The notes beneath the pieces are model-generated. The model was given only the letters and a program-made list of their open reading frames with translations, was not told the DNA's origin and searched no databases. Shown here one piece after another: positions 43,490 to 54,787 of a stretch of 64,000 nt of DNA (position 1 is the stretch's first letter; every line of letters starts with the position of its first letter). Made by a program: the position numbers and the translations under genes. The stretch lies in assembly GCF_000281045.1 (NCBI RefSeq), contig NW_008246075.1:420561-484560 (forward strand), written 5' to 3'. This DNA comes from Saprolegnia diclina VS20. Taxonomy: Eukaryota; Oomycota; Saprolegniomycetes; Saprolegniales; Saprolegniaceae.

Positions 43490-44724
43490 GCGACCGGAAG
43501 CTAAAATCGACGATCGAACTAGGTTAACTGCAATGTGCGCACGTATGACAAAGGAACACGTCTCGAACGGTGCTCTCTCCTCATCGAACATTCTCGGAAT
43601 GGGCAGTGGGGATCGATCCCTGGTCTGGGTTCGACACTCGGTGTGCCTTCTCTTGCTGAATGCGAAGAGCTTCTAGTGGCACACAACTGCGCAACATCCA
43701 ATACATGTACAAACATCGGGAGTTACTGTAGTATACACCAACTCATGGGACACCCTTGACCAACTCGACTGTGATGAGAGTACCAGGTACAGTACAGCGC
43801 ATTGTGGAGTGATTCTAGTCAAGTCGCCATGAGCGTCCCACCTAGAACCGTGTTGGCTGCGCTCTTGTATGTTGTACTGGAGCACAATACACGATCGATA
43901 GCAACCGGTCGTGCCGACCCACGTACCAGCAGCGATCACGCACGAGATAGGCCCTCCGGTGCGTGCACCAGCTGTTCATGAGTCCCACCTAGCGTCGCAA
44001 CCACCGGCGTCGTTTCATTGGCCCACCAGAGTCCAATTCGCACAAGTAGTACTCTCATGGCACGGGCTAAACACACGCCACTTAACGAGCCTTCCATTGG
44101 CGTCCTTGCCGACAACATGAAATAGAATCAGCTCAACATACCGCATATAAACTACGTGCGCTTTAGGGCGTGTCTTCGTATCATCTTCTAGAGAACCAAC
44201 ACTGCCAATGGCGCTACGAACGCCGCCGACGTTGTATAACGTCACATTTGAAACGCAGTGTTTTTAGACAGATGCGGCAGCCTTGTGGCCACGACAGGGA
44301 TCTGGGACAAGCCATGTAAGGGAGCTTGAAACCCGGCAAAGGATAACCAAGATTCGTGGCCACGAGCGCCGCTCCTACTTGCACGTATACGATTCTTTTG
44401 CGCTGCGCTGGCTATAAGCAAGGGTCGACACCTAACGGCCCGCGGTACCCGCCAGTGCCCGCAGTACCATACAGTAGTACGCGTCCCAACCGCAACGCCT
44501 TGTTCGGTCAACCGCCACGATGTGCGCGTCCTCTTAAGTGCGCTTTTGGTTTGTCCGACGTACTTGAGTGAATAAAACCGTACTTGATCGAATAAAACCG
44601 CACTTGAGCGAGCTAGCGCAGTTGGAACCAGTGGTCGCGGCGCATGATCATGTAAACACGAATTCGGCACTTTGCACCGAAGTTTCACTTTGCATTTCGG
44701 ATCCAAGATCACATTTCACACCAA
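43490..44724. other. Intergenic with a short direct repeat
   Basis: 1.2 kb without a recognised gene. The last 170 bp before IMPDH carry a 20-bp direct repeat (44561-44610). Confidence 0.55.
44561..44610. repeat. 20-bp tandem direct repeat upstream of IMPDH
   Basis: TACTTGAGTGAATAAAACCG at 44561-44580, TACTTGATCGAATAAAACCG at 44581-44600 and a partial third copy CACTTGAGCG at 44601-44610. It lies 115-165 bp upstream of the IMPDH ATG. Confidence 0.6.
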
Positions 44725-46322
44725 ATGAACTCGGAACCTCTCGTGACGCGCAACCTCGACTTTGACGAAGGCCTCGGCCAGGACGGCCGGTCGGCCCTCG
44801 ACATCTTTGTCAACAAGAACAACGGCGTCGGTGTCACGTACGACGACTTGATCATGATGCCGGGTATGTCCCACACTGCACGTTTGAATGCAATCTCACC
44901 TAAGATCTCATAGGGCACATTGACTTTGGCGTCGACGAGGTGACGCTCGAGACCAAGATCTCGCGCAACATCAGCCTCCGCCTCCCGCTTATCTCGTCGC
45001 CGATGGACACGGTCACGGAGCACAAGATGGCGATTGCGATGGCGCTCCACGGCGCGATCGGCGTTATCCACTACAACATGACGGTCGAGGAGCAGTGCCA
45101 CGAAGTGTCGCTTGTCAAGAAGTTCAAGAACGGCTTCATCCTCAACCCGATCTGCCTCGCGCCCACCGACACGCTCGAGAAGGTCGACAGCATCAAGGCC
45201 GAGTACGGTTTTGCCGGCATCCCGATCACGGAGAACGGCAAGGTCGGCTCGAAGCTCCTCGGCATGGTCTCGAACCGCGACATTGATTTCATCGAGAACC
45301 GCCAGACTCTGCTCAAGGACGTGATGGTCACGGACCTCATCACGGCCCGTGAAGGCACGAAGCTCGCGGAAGCCAACGAGATCTTGAAGGCCAACAAGCT
45401 CGGCAAGCTCCCGATCGTCAACGCTAAGGGCGAGCTCGTCTCGCTCATCTCGCGTCGCGATCTTGTCAAGAACCGCGACTTCCCCATGGCATCCAAGGAC
45501 CAGAACAAGCAGCTCCTTGTCGGTGCCTCGATCGGCACGCGCCCCAACGACCGCGAACGCGCCGCGGCGCTCATCGCCGCCGGCGTCAACCTCCTCGTCA
45601 TCGACTCGTCGCAGGGCGACTCGATGTTCCAGATTGAGATCCTCCGCCACCTCAAGGCGACTTTCCCGCACGTCGATGTCATTGGCGGCAACGTCGTGAC
45701 CATGCGCCAGGCCAAGAACCTCATCCTTGCCGGCGCCGACGGCCTCAAGATCGGCATGGGCTCGGGCTCGATCTGCACGACGCAGGAGATCTGCGCCGCC
45801 GGCCGCGCTCAGGCTTCGGCCGTCTACAACACGGCGCGCCTCGCGCGCAAGTACGGCGTGCCCGTCATCGCCGACGGCGGCATTGCCAGCTCGGGTCACA
45901 TCATCAAGGCGCTCTCGGTCGGTGCGTCGGCCGTCATGTGCGGCTCGCTCTTTGCCGGCACGGAGGAGTCGCCCGGCCAGTACTTCTTCCAGGACGGCGT
46001 GCGCCTCAAGAAGTACCGTGGCATGGGCTCGGTTGAAGCCCAAGGCCAGGGCTCGGCCAAGCGCTACTTCGGCTCGAACGCCGTCGTCAAGGTCGCGCAG
46101 GGTGTGAGCGGCGCCGTCGTCGACAAGGGCTCGCTTAACAAGTATGTTCCGTACTTGCAGCAGGGCATCAAGCACGGCTTCCAGGACCTCGGCGTCAAGA
46201 CGATTGCGCAGCTCCACGAGTTTCTCTACGCTGGCGAGCTCCGCTTCGAGATGCGCACGCCCGCCGCCCAGCGCGAAGGCTCGGTCCACGGCCTCCACAC
46301 GTACGAGAAGCGCCTCTTTTAA
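44725..46322 (+). CDS. IMPDH: Inosine-5'-monophosphate dehydrogenase
   Basis: Exons 44725-44863 and 44914-46322 (50-bp intron) encode 515 residues, the same length as human IMPDH2. The N-terminal [16 protein letters not shown], a CBS-domain pair (~115-230), the nucleotide loop [20 protein letters not shown] with the catalytic Cys near residue 334, [16 protein letters not shown], and the flap region [20 protein letters not shown] are all present. The enzyme oxidises IMP to XMP, the committed step to GTP. It complements APRT 13 kb away in purine supply, though the two genes are not adjacent. Codon use is strongly G/C-biased at third positions. Confidence 0.97.
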
Positions 46323-46852
46323 GCAAGATCCCCCCGTAAAATTACTTTGCAAACTCCACACTCGAGTTGTGTACGATAGACCCGGATTATTTATTCTTAT
46401 TCTAAATCTTATTGTGAATTCATGCCCACGTGGCGCGCGGTCATGCCCATTTGTTTCGAGCGTTTTGCTGCCTCCGCAGCCTGCCACGTCACAGGAGTAA
46501 CCAAGTTCACCACGCGACGCTGTAGGAAGATCCACGACAGTCGCGATTCCGCGAGCATGACCAACGCGATCTGCTCGTCGCCTGTGTTGTATTCATAGCA
46601 CAGGTGTCAGCCCGAGTACAGTATTGCGCTTTGTGGCGATCCCCGACTTGTAAAAACGCCAGACTAGACTCACTAGTAGAGGACTGGACTCCACATTCTT
46701 GTTTCCGAGTCGAAGAGCATAGCTTTTTCGTCGTCAGTGCGCTCAGATTGGACGACTGACTCGACATTTCAACCACAACCGTCTTAGTTTGGAAAGTATC
46801 AACGAAAAGGCCTCCAGTACAAAACATAAAGGCATGTATTCGAGTGGTCGAT
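46323..46852. other. Convergent intergenic region
   Basis: 530 bp between the IMPDH and kinesin 3' ends. A minus-strand frame there (46507-46878) has no domain and low-complexity Thr/Ser content. Confidence 0.5.
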
Positions 46853-49800
46853 TTATCTCGCGTCGTCGTGCGCGTCATCGATCACCTGGTGCAGGAACCG
46901 GTCCGAGCCCGTCAACGGGTCGGCGCTCGGCGGCCGCGGCGGGCTCGGCACATCGTTCGCATCGTCCGTCGTCGACCGGAAGAGTTCGCGGTTGCGCTGC
47001 GCCTTGTGCTCGCCGATAAACGACTACCAATTCAGACAAATCAGATTTACAAGATGAGAGATTGTCGCGTACGTGGCGCTTGTACTGGGACGAGGCCGTG
47101 TACTGGTTGTTGAGACGCGAGAAGACGTCGCGCTTGGCTTGCGGCTGCGGCGACTCGATCGCACCGCCCTCCGAGACGCAGTCGCTAATGTGGTGCGCCT
47201 TGGTGCGCGACGACTTGGGCTTGGGCGACTCGTACCCGCCTTCCGACACCGAGTCGCTGTGGTCGCCGTCCATGTCGCAGTCGTCCATGTCTTGCTCGTT
47301 TTCCTGCACCATATCCAATGAATTCAAGTTGACACATTGATAATTTTACCTTTTTCAGCGTCGCGAGGACGTCCATGACGGCCGAGCTGCCACTGCTGCG
47401 CCGGCCCGTGTCGATTGGCGGCGGCGGTGGGTGGCGCGGCGTCGAAGCACGTGGCCGGGGCGAGGCTGCGACATTGAGACTCGGGCTCGGCTGCCGCAGC
47501 TTGGACGTTGTGGCCGTCGGCGGTGGCACCAGCAGGTTGCGGTCCTTGAGCCTACACAAGACATGAGCCTAGGATGACAACGATGCGTCATGCGATACCG
47601 GCGCGAGCGCAAGTTTTGGTTGCGGTTTTTCAGAATCTCGCGCTTTTCGCGGGCGTTCTCTTGGAGCCGGTGGCGGTGGATGCCCGTAAAGTTGGTCGGG
47701 TTCGAGAGGCGGTTGAAGATCGACGACGACGTCGGGGCCGTGTCCGAGCTCGCGCTGCCGACGCTCATGTGGTCGTCCATGTCACACGCCATGTCCACAT
47801 CGCCGTCGTCATGGGTCGGGGCCGGCGGCGGCAGAAAGCTGCTGCTGCTCGCCTTGTTGTCGACTTGGGCTTCGAGCCACTTGATGCGCTCACGGCACGT
47901 GGCCAACCCGGCCTTGTACTTTTGCTCGCGCACTTGGAGCGCGGCCTTTTGCGCTTCGCTCACCGCCGCTTGGGCCGAGAGCTCTTCGCACTGCCGGCGC
48001 AAGACCGACACTTGCTCTTCGGACGCGCTCTGGACGAGCCGCGACGGATCGCCGCCCATGGCCTCGGCAATCATCTGCTGGAGCTTCTCCTCGTACGTTT
48101 GGCGCATAAAATTGTTGCGCTCCTTCTCGATGAGCAGCGTCGACTCGATTTCGCCGAGACGCAACAACGTGCTCTGCAGCTCCGCGTCTTTTGCTTCCTC
48201 TTGTTTCTTGACGCCGACCGCCATGCTGAAGAGCAGTTTGAGCAGCGTCCGCGCTTCGGGCAGCGACGACGTCTCCATCTTGGCCATCGCCTCGTCGTCG
48301 TCGAGGTCCACGAGCATCGAGCTGGACGCCATTTCCGAGATGCGCTCGTCCTTGTACTCGAGCTGCGCTTGGCACGCCTCGATGCGCTCTTCGAGCTCGG
48401 CGAGCATCGCCTCCTCTTCCTTCCCGAGCCCGCCATGCGCCGCCTCCGACTTGAGCGGCGAGATGAGGATATCGCGGATCGCACTCGCGTCGCCCGTCGC
48501 ACGCTCGGCCAGTGACGCTTGGAGCTCGTCCTGGAGCTTGTTGCGCTGGCCGTAGAGCCGCTCCATTTGTCGCACAATTTTCTCGCGCTTGGCGAGCTCC
48601 TCTTCGAGCTGTTCGGCCTTCTTTTGCTGGTCCGCGAGCTTCTTGATCTGAGTCTCGAGCCACACTTCGTCTTTGGACGGCGTCTTGGCCTTGGTCTTGC
48701 GGTTCGTCTGCAGCAACAGCTGCTGCTGCTTGAGGCGGCGGTTCGCGGCCGCGACTTCCTCCATGCGCCGCTTCAAAACGCGCTCCTGCGCGTCCTTTTC
48801 GCTCCCGAGCTTTTGAATCTGCTTGCGGTCGCGCTGGTGCTCGCGCTTGAGGTTCATAATCTCGCGCTTGCGCTCGTTGGCCTCGACCTCGTACTTTTTG
48901 CGGTCGGCTTGCATCTTGCGGAGGAGGTCGACCTTCTGCCGCTTCATCGTGCTAATCTCGTTGGTCAAGACGCGCAGCTGCACGTCGCTCTTCTGCTTCA
49001 TGACTTCAAAGCGGCGCATTTCCGCCTGCTTCTTCCGGAGCGCCGAGAGCTCGCCATCTTTCGACACGAGGTCCACTGACAGCTTGTGGTAGCGCGGCGG
49101 GTCCGACACCTGGTGCGTCTGCATCTCAGCGACGAGCCGGTCGCGCTCGGCCATGAAAACCCGCTCCTTCTCGGCCATCTCCTTCAGTCGCTGCTCAAAG
49201 ACACCGCGCATGCGCTCGTAGCCTTCCGCGTTGCGCCGGAGCGTCGAGAGCATTTGCTCCTTGAGCGAAATGTTGTTGGAGAGGTCCTGGACCGACGCGC
49301 CGAGGACCTGCTGGCGCTTTTGGAACTCACGCTGCATGAGCTCCATCTCGATCGAGAGGTTCTCGTCGTCGTCGTCGCCATTGTCGCATGGCGTGTCGGA
49401 GAAGACGGCTTGCGCTTGGATCTGCTTGAGCATCTCTTGCTCGCGCTTGATCTCTTGCTCGGCCTGCTCGATGAGCCGCTGCTCCTCCTCGAGCATGTCG
49501 GCGGTCAAGCCAAACGACGCCATGTCCAGCTCTTGGTGCGACGACGACGTCGGAGCAAACATGTGCGCCTTGTCCCGCTCGCCCTCGGCCGCCCGGAGCT
49601 TCTCCTGGAGCTCCTGGATCGTCTTGAGCTGCTCCTTGACGAGGCCCATCTCTTCGCCGTTCGGGTCGAGGAGACCTGTGCCCGAGGCTTCGCAGCACAT
49701 GCGAAAGTAGTCGCGCTGGCCTTGCGTCACGAGCAGCTCCTCCTTGATCGCGTCGGTCTCGTTGCGCCAGCGCTTGATCTCGGACGTGAGCCGGAGCACC

Positions 49801-51053
49801 TCGTTTTCCGCCGCCTCGGTACGCTGGCGCATCGAGCCAAAGCTATCGAGCCGCCACTCGGACGCCGCGGCCTGCACGCGCGGATCGTTCATGTCGGCGC
49901 CGGGGTGTCGGAACTGGAAGAGCTCTTCCTGCAGCGACTGCACTTGCGCGCGCAGCTCCGCGACGACCGCCGACGCTTCGTCGCGGTTGATGACGGCCTT
50001 GTTCTGGATGTTGCGCGCGCGGTTCGCATACATGAGCGAGCTCTTGGACTCGGAGATGTTGCGTCCCGCGGGGCTCACGCAGCACAGCATGAGCGTCCGG
50101 CTGTTGCCGCCGAGCGAGTCCTGCAGCATGCGCGTGAGCTTCGAGTCGCGGTACGGGACGTGCACGCGGCCGCGGCGCGTGTCGTCGCCGAGGGCGTTGA
50201 TGACGTTGCCGAGGACGAAGAGGCCCTTGTTGATGTCAATGCCTTCCTTGAGCCGGAGCCCCTCGGCCTTGGTCATCTTTTGCTTCTCCGAGCCCGCGAG
50301 GTCGACAAAGTTGAAGTAGCAGCTGCGCACTTCGCACTCGGGCGCCTCGGACGACGCGTCGCCAAATGGAATGTGCTGCGTCATCGTGATGGTCAGAATC
50401 GCATGCGACCGACTCGACTCGGCGTTCATGTCGGTGGCGCCGACCGTCCGGCAAAAGCTGCCTTTGTCGAGCAGCTTGATGCACTCGGCGGCCGAGTTGA
50501 CCGGCTCTTCGCGCGCGCCGTTGACTTGGACTTGGCCCGCCGAGCCTTCCTTGAGCGTTACCTTGGCGTTCGTGTCGAGCGTCCCATTCCCAAACTGCGA
50601 GAGGAGGTCGCGGATGTCGTCGCCGTAGATCTCGAGGAAGCGGAAGGTCACCTCGGCCCGGTAGCCTGGCGTCTCGACCTGCTTGAGTGCAATGCGCGCA
50701 AAGATGTCGTCGAGCGCCCGCGGAATGATGCCCATCTCGTCGCTCTTGGTCGCGAACGCGCTGTTGCCCGAGCCCATCGTGAACGTCTTCCCGGACCCGG
50801 TCTGGCCATAGGCGAAGATGGTCGCGTTGTAGCCCTCGAACGTCGAGTCGACGAGCGGCGCGATGCAGGGCCAGAGGTCGTCCTGCCCGGCCTCCGGGCC
50901 AAAGACGTGGTCGTACGTGTACGTGACGTTGCTGGACGGGATCATGACCTGGGCGCCAAAGGTCTCGACTGCATGGTTGTCGTCCTCGAGCTTCTCCTTC
51001 GGGACGAGCGGCCGGACGCGGACGACGACGCGGACGCTGCTGCTGGTCTCCAT
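46853..51053 (-). CDS. Kinesin-4 family motor
   Basis: Exons (minus) 51053-47599, 47551-47350, 47303-47073 and 47033-46853 give 1352 residues by my reading (last exon from 47023). The motor domain (1-345) begins METSSSVRVVVRVRPLVPKE. The P-loop GQTGSGKT is at 83-90, with switch I NAESSRSH, switch II DLAGSEKQ and VPYRDSKLTRMLQDSLGGNS. LGNVINALGD and CVSPAGRNISE with YANRARNIQNK match kinesin-4 (KIF4/KIF21). Long coiled coils cover ~400-1090. A Pro/Ser-rich basic tail follows. Kinesin-4 proteins act on microtubule plus ends, chromosomes or flagella; a flagellar or spindle role here is open. The start is the first ATG; the longer frame begins at a non-ATG codon. Confidence 0.93.
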
Positions 51054-51751
51054 CTCCTTGTCCGTCGGCGCAAACCCCACTGATGATGCGAGTGGCGGCC
51101 GCGTATTTTTTCGCCACTTTTAAAAGACTCGGCCAAACCATTGACTTTTTGTATGTCGCATGGCAGAGCCGCATTAAAATAAACGGAACGGAGACATAAT
51201 AATAACGGCAAGCACCGAATCCAGCGTACAGTACGCGACCGACGGACGCCGGCGACGACGCGGTCGCATCACACTTGGCGTCGCCGCAGGAGGAACTGAT
51301 GGCGGCTCGACGAGGATGGCTGCGGTGACGGCGGCAACAGCCAGCGACGATGGCGTCGGGTCCATGCGCCGACTGCAAAGACGGCGCCGCCATGGCGCAG
51401 CCGCAACCGCAACCTCTCGCTGACAATGCTGCGTCGACCGTCAATGACACGGTAGTACTGGCATGGCCCCGCTGGATGGCGGCCGCGGCGTCTATGCACG
51501 CCAACGGCCAACTTCAGAAATGCACCTGCGCCTGTCCTGGGCATCATGGTAGGATACGTCGCATGTGGCGACCTTCCGTGCGAATAGCATGCCCGTGCGA
51601 GACGTGAGTTGGTAGAGGCGTGCGGAGCGGCAGTTGCGTGAGCGTGGTCGTAGTACCATGCTCGTCGGCGACACCAACGAGGCTTCTCAAGGCAAATGCG
51701 GGAGCTACATGTAGGCGGCGAGAGCGATGGAAGGAGCACGTGTTACACAAA
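51054..51751. other. Intergenic, no gene seen
   Basis: About 700 bp between the kinesin 5' end and the glyoxalase 3' end. No recognised domain in any frame. Confidence 0.5.
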
Positions 51752-52681
51752 TTACGCGGCAAGCGGCTGGCGGCGGATGATCTCGATCCAGTAGCCGTCA
51801 ATGTCCTTGATAAACGCGAGGCCCTTCATGCGGCCGTCGTCGGGCTTCTTCTGGAACTGCACGCCGAGCTCTTCCATGGCCGCGCACGTCTCGTACACGT
51901 CGTCGACGATGAGCGCGAGGTGGCCAAACCCACGGTACGGCTCCGTGTTGCCGTTGAGGTACTCAGTCGGCGCGTTATCAAACTGGCGCAGCTCCAGCAC
52001 CGTGCCCAATTGGTCCGCAAGCCATGTCGGCGACGACGCGTCCGCGGCCACCGACCCGAGAAAGTACGAGGTCGACTGGTCGTCCTCGTTGCGCTGCGTG
52101 CCGTACAGCGAGAGGCCGCAAATGCGCTGGTAAAACTCAGCGCTCGCCTTGCCGTCGCGGACGCGGATCATGCTGCGGTGCCAGGACGGGTTCGGGTTGG
52201 TCGCGGCCGCGCTGCGCTCCTCAACGCGGACCGAGTACCCATCCGGGTCGGCTGTCACGAGCGCCGCCTTGTCGTCCTTGGCGGTGAAGCCATCGGCCTT
52301 GAGCGCCGCGCGCGCCGCGCCGAGACGGCCCGACGGCACCTTGAAGCCGACGTAGCCAAAGCAGCTGAGCGGCGCCGTGTTGCCGGCGTGGTAGGCAAAG
52401 GCCGGGTCGGCTTCGGTGCCGTGGTTGTGCGTGAGCTCGAGCGTGCATCCGTACTCGCCCGACCAAACGTAGTCGATGGTCTTCTTGGATTCGGGCAGCG
52501 TCGTCGTCGGGAGCGAGACGAGGAAGTAGAGGCTAAAGTCGGAAAAGTGCGCCGCGTGCGCCAGCGTCATGTTGAAATGCTTCTCGTAGAAGGCCACGCT
52601 CTTCTTCGGGTCCTTCACGCGCAGCATCGTCTGGTTGAAGATGACCGTCTTGAGCGACGTCGCGAGGCGCTGGGAAGCCAT
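51752..52681 (-). CDS. GLO1: Tandem-domain glyoxalase I (lactoylglutathione lyase)
   Basis: Intron-free, 309 residues from ATG 52681 (MASQRLATSLKTVIFN). Two vicinal-oxygen-chelate halves are visible. The first begins QTMLRVKDPKKSVAFYEKHF and has LELTHNHG; the second begins WHRSMIRVRDGKASAEFYQR and ends FGHLALIVDDVYE with GYWIEII. The four metal ligands of one active site (Gln, Glu, His, Glu) can be assigned from QTML, LELTHN, GFGH and WIEI. The matching His of the second site is Tyr (SCFGYVGFKV), so that site looks lost or altered. The enzyme isomerises the glutathione-methylglyoxal adduct. An ATCCGGAT element lies 103 bp upstream. Confidence 0.91.
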   Translation of the reverse strand: MASQRLATSLKTVIFNQTMLRVKDPKKSVAFYEKHFNMTLAHAAHFSDFSLYFLVSLPTTTLPESKKTIDYVWSGEYGCTLELTHNHGTEADPAFAYHAGNTAPLSCFGYVGFKVPSGRLGAARAALKADGFTAKDDKAALVTADPDGYSVRVEERSAAATNPNPSWHRSMIRVRDGKASAEFYQRICGLSLYGTQRNEDDQSTSYFLGSVAADASSPTWLADQLGTVLELRQFDNAPTEYLNGNTEPYRGFGHLALIVDDVYETCAAMEELGVQFQKKPDDGRMKGLAFIKDIDGYWIEIIRRQPLAA

Positions 52682-53725
52682 GCTTGTCTTGTCGGTCACA
52701 GAATGAAAATGAGGCTACGCTCAAAGCATCGCTGGAAGGTTCCCGACTTCAGCGGTTCCAGTTGGTCCGCGGTTCGCAGATGGTATCCGGATGATCCAGG
52801 ATACACCGCGGTGCTCGTGCAACTGAGAGATGCTTTGATCAGTAGTAAGTCGAGCGGCCATGAGTCCATGCGAGGGCTAGTATACCTTGCTGGGTGAGAT
52901 GGCCGTAAAGACAGCGGCACCAATGACGCTCGTCATATTCGTTTCCGGTGGCAGTGATATCCTGTTGAACCAGGTGCACGGGGAGGCAATATGCTGTCTG
53001 CAGAGAGTACTACGCAGCTAGTGCTCGTACCAGCACAACTACCGTCCAGTCTTTCTCCGTACATCCGAGTGGCCCGCTGCCTTGTTTGAGCTCATGGTAG
53101 GAACCTCTTGGCTGCACCCAATGGAATGGTGCACGGCAGAAGCCGCAGGACGCCCGAGATGCCGGGGCCGAAATGATTGCTTGGACCAAGGAGCTCCATG
53201 CTTGAACGCACCGTCCACCCAACGTTGAAGCTGGACTAGTTTAACGAAGCGCGCTGGTCAACGAAGGTAAACCGGCCAAGGCGACGCAACGTGGACCAAA
53301 GCGATGGAAGCAGCCAAGCGGCAATGTGAACCGTTCGGACAAGAACCACGAAGAGCGCGTCAAGGGTTGGATCAATCGAGGCGGTCGAAGCTGGAGGCCA
53401 ATTAACCAACCACCTTTACGTCAAGCGTAGGGTGCACTGCGCTTATGTATTTTTGCCTTGGCTCGCGAACCAACGTGGAATACCCTTCCGGCGGCTCACT
53501 ATCTTCTGTGACGCGGAGAGCAAAAAGGCTCCCAGGAGCCATTGCACTCTCTGGTCAGTTGGTCGCGTCGTGGCAGGGCCATTTCCGCAACTGAGCGCAG
53601 TGAACATGGAGCTAAAGCTTTCGTACGCTCTTGGCCACGGTGTAAATGTTAAAGCCCACGGCGATTCAAACACGCATCGTAGCTTGGCACTTTAAAAGCA
53701 TGAAAACATTTTCTTCGAGTATTCG
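52682..53725. other. Intergenic with promoter element
   Basis: About 1.04 kb; contains TATCCGGAT at 52784-52792 near the glyoxalase start. No gene is recognised in the rest. Confidence 0.55.
52784..52792. promoter_or_regulatory. TATCCGGAT element
   Basis: Palindromic core, 103 bp upstream of the glyoxalase ATG. Confidence 0.45.
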
Positions 53726-54787
53726 CTAGTTCGTCGTACTAGTACACGCCTCGAGATGCGCGACGGCGGCCTCGATGGTCACGATGGCCTCAGCCACGTA
53801 CTGCGCGTCCTTTTCTGGCCAGGCGCCAATCTGCCACGGAGCAAACCCTTGGATGAGCTGGTGCACATGCCAGCGCTGCGTGTACTCTTCCCGGTTTTCG
53901 TACTCGAGTGACGGAACGTAGCTCAGAACGTTCCGGTCCTCAAACGATGCGTCGACGTACTCACGCCAGCGAGGCATCACACCGCACCACTCCCAGTCCA
54001 GAATACCAGACACCACATTCTGGTCGTCGACGAGCATGTTACGAAAGGCAAAGTCCCCGTGGAAGAGCACGAGTGGCGACGGCGACATTGTCGTCTCCAG
54101 ATACTGCTTCAGTGCAGCGCGCGCAGGTGCCACGAGGAATCGAAGCGGTGCCAGCGCCTCTGCAGTTAGCGTCTGGCGTACTTGGTTCTCAAAGAGCGTG
54201 CCCAGCCAGTCGGCCTCCGAGTCAAACGGGCCCCAGTTGCCGTCAAAGTATGGACCAACGATCGGGGTTGCCCCATCGTTGTCAAACACCCAGCCGCCAA
54301 TCTGAGAGAAGCGCGGTGTCTGGAGCGTTTTCAGAATCGTCTGGATCTGAAGGGCAAGCTTTGCTCGCGTGGCCTCATCAGCGCCATCCCAGACGTCGTC
54401 GAGGAGGCGACCCGGCAGCTTTTCCATGAGCATCCAGCGCACGTGCCACGTCGGATCGCTCACTTCGTTGAAAGCGATGAGCTTGGGCACAGGAATGTCC
54501 AGCTTCCAGTAGCGCACCGCGGCGAGGGATGCGGCTTCAGCAACGATCTTGGTCGCAGGCCATGAGTCTTTCGTGAGCCGAAGGATGTACGAGCGCTGGT
54601 CCGGCGTCGTCACGACGTAGCAGTGGTTGTTGAAGCCGACTCTGACATCCGCGATGGCCGCGACCTTGGGGAATTCGGGCAACTTGACGCGGATCAGCGC
54701 CGTTGCAAGGGCCGCATCCATTGCAATGTCGACATAATGCGGCGAGTCTGATGACGCCATGACCAATTGCCAACTGACTTTGGCCAT
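53726..54787 (-). CDS. APH-family (aminoglycoside/choline kinase-like) phosphotransferase
   Basis: Single exon, 353 residues from ATG 54787. The kinase-like fold is clear: VRVGFNNHCYVVTTPDQRSYILRLTKDSWPATK carries the nucleotide-binding Lys. The Brenner-type catalytic loop is VLFHGDFAFRNMLVDD (Asp and Asn of HGDxxxxN), followed by SGILDWEWCG with the metal-binding Asp. Members phosphorylate small hydroxyl or amino compounds (choline, ethanolamine, homoserine, antibiotics). The natural substrate cannot be deduced from sequence. The family name is inherited from bacterial resistance enzymes, but in oomycetes these are ordinary metabolic kinases. A second Met at 54760 is an alternative start. 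Confidence 0.87.
   Translation of the reverse strand: MAKVSWQLVMASSDSPHYVDIAMDAALATALIRVKLPEFPKVAAIADVRVGFNNHCYVVTTPDQRSYILRLTKDSWPATKIVAEAASLAAVRYWKLDIPVPKLIAFNEVSDPTWHVRWMLMEKLPGRLLDDVWDGADEATRAKLALQIQTILKTLQTPRFSQIGGWVFDNDGATPIVGPYFDGNWGPFDSEADWLGTLFENQVRQTLTAEALAPLRFLVAPARAALKQYLETTMSPSPLVLFHGDFAFRNMLVDDQNVVSGILDWEWCGVMPRWREYVDASFEDRNVLSYVPSLEYENREEYTQRWHVHQLIQGFAPWQIGAWPEKDAQYVAEAIVTIEAAVAHLEACTSTTN

Noticed and set aside
43530-43660. tRNA-like stretch with GGTTCGA
   Set aside because: No cloverleaf arms or anticodon stem could be drawn. The same holds for 41695.
46507-46878. Minus-strand 123-codon frame between IMPDH and kinesin
   Set aside because: Thr/Ser/Arg-rich low complexity, no domain, overlaps the kinesin 3' exon.
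49086-51083. A 665-codon plus-strand frame antisense to the kinesin gene
   Set aside because: The sense frame is a clear kinesin. Strong G/C bias at third positions rarely makes antisense stops, so long antisense frames are expected. The same applies to 44709-46535, 58805-59905, 62726-63910, 9544-10734 and 51620-52897.
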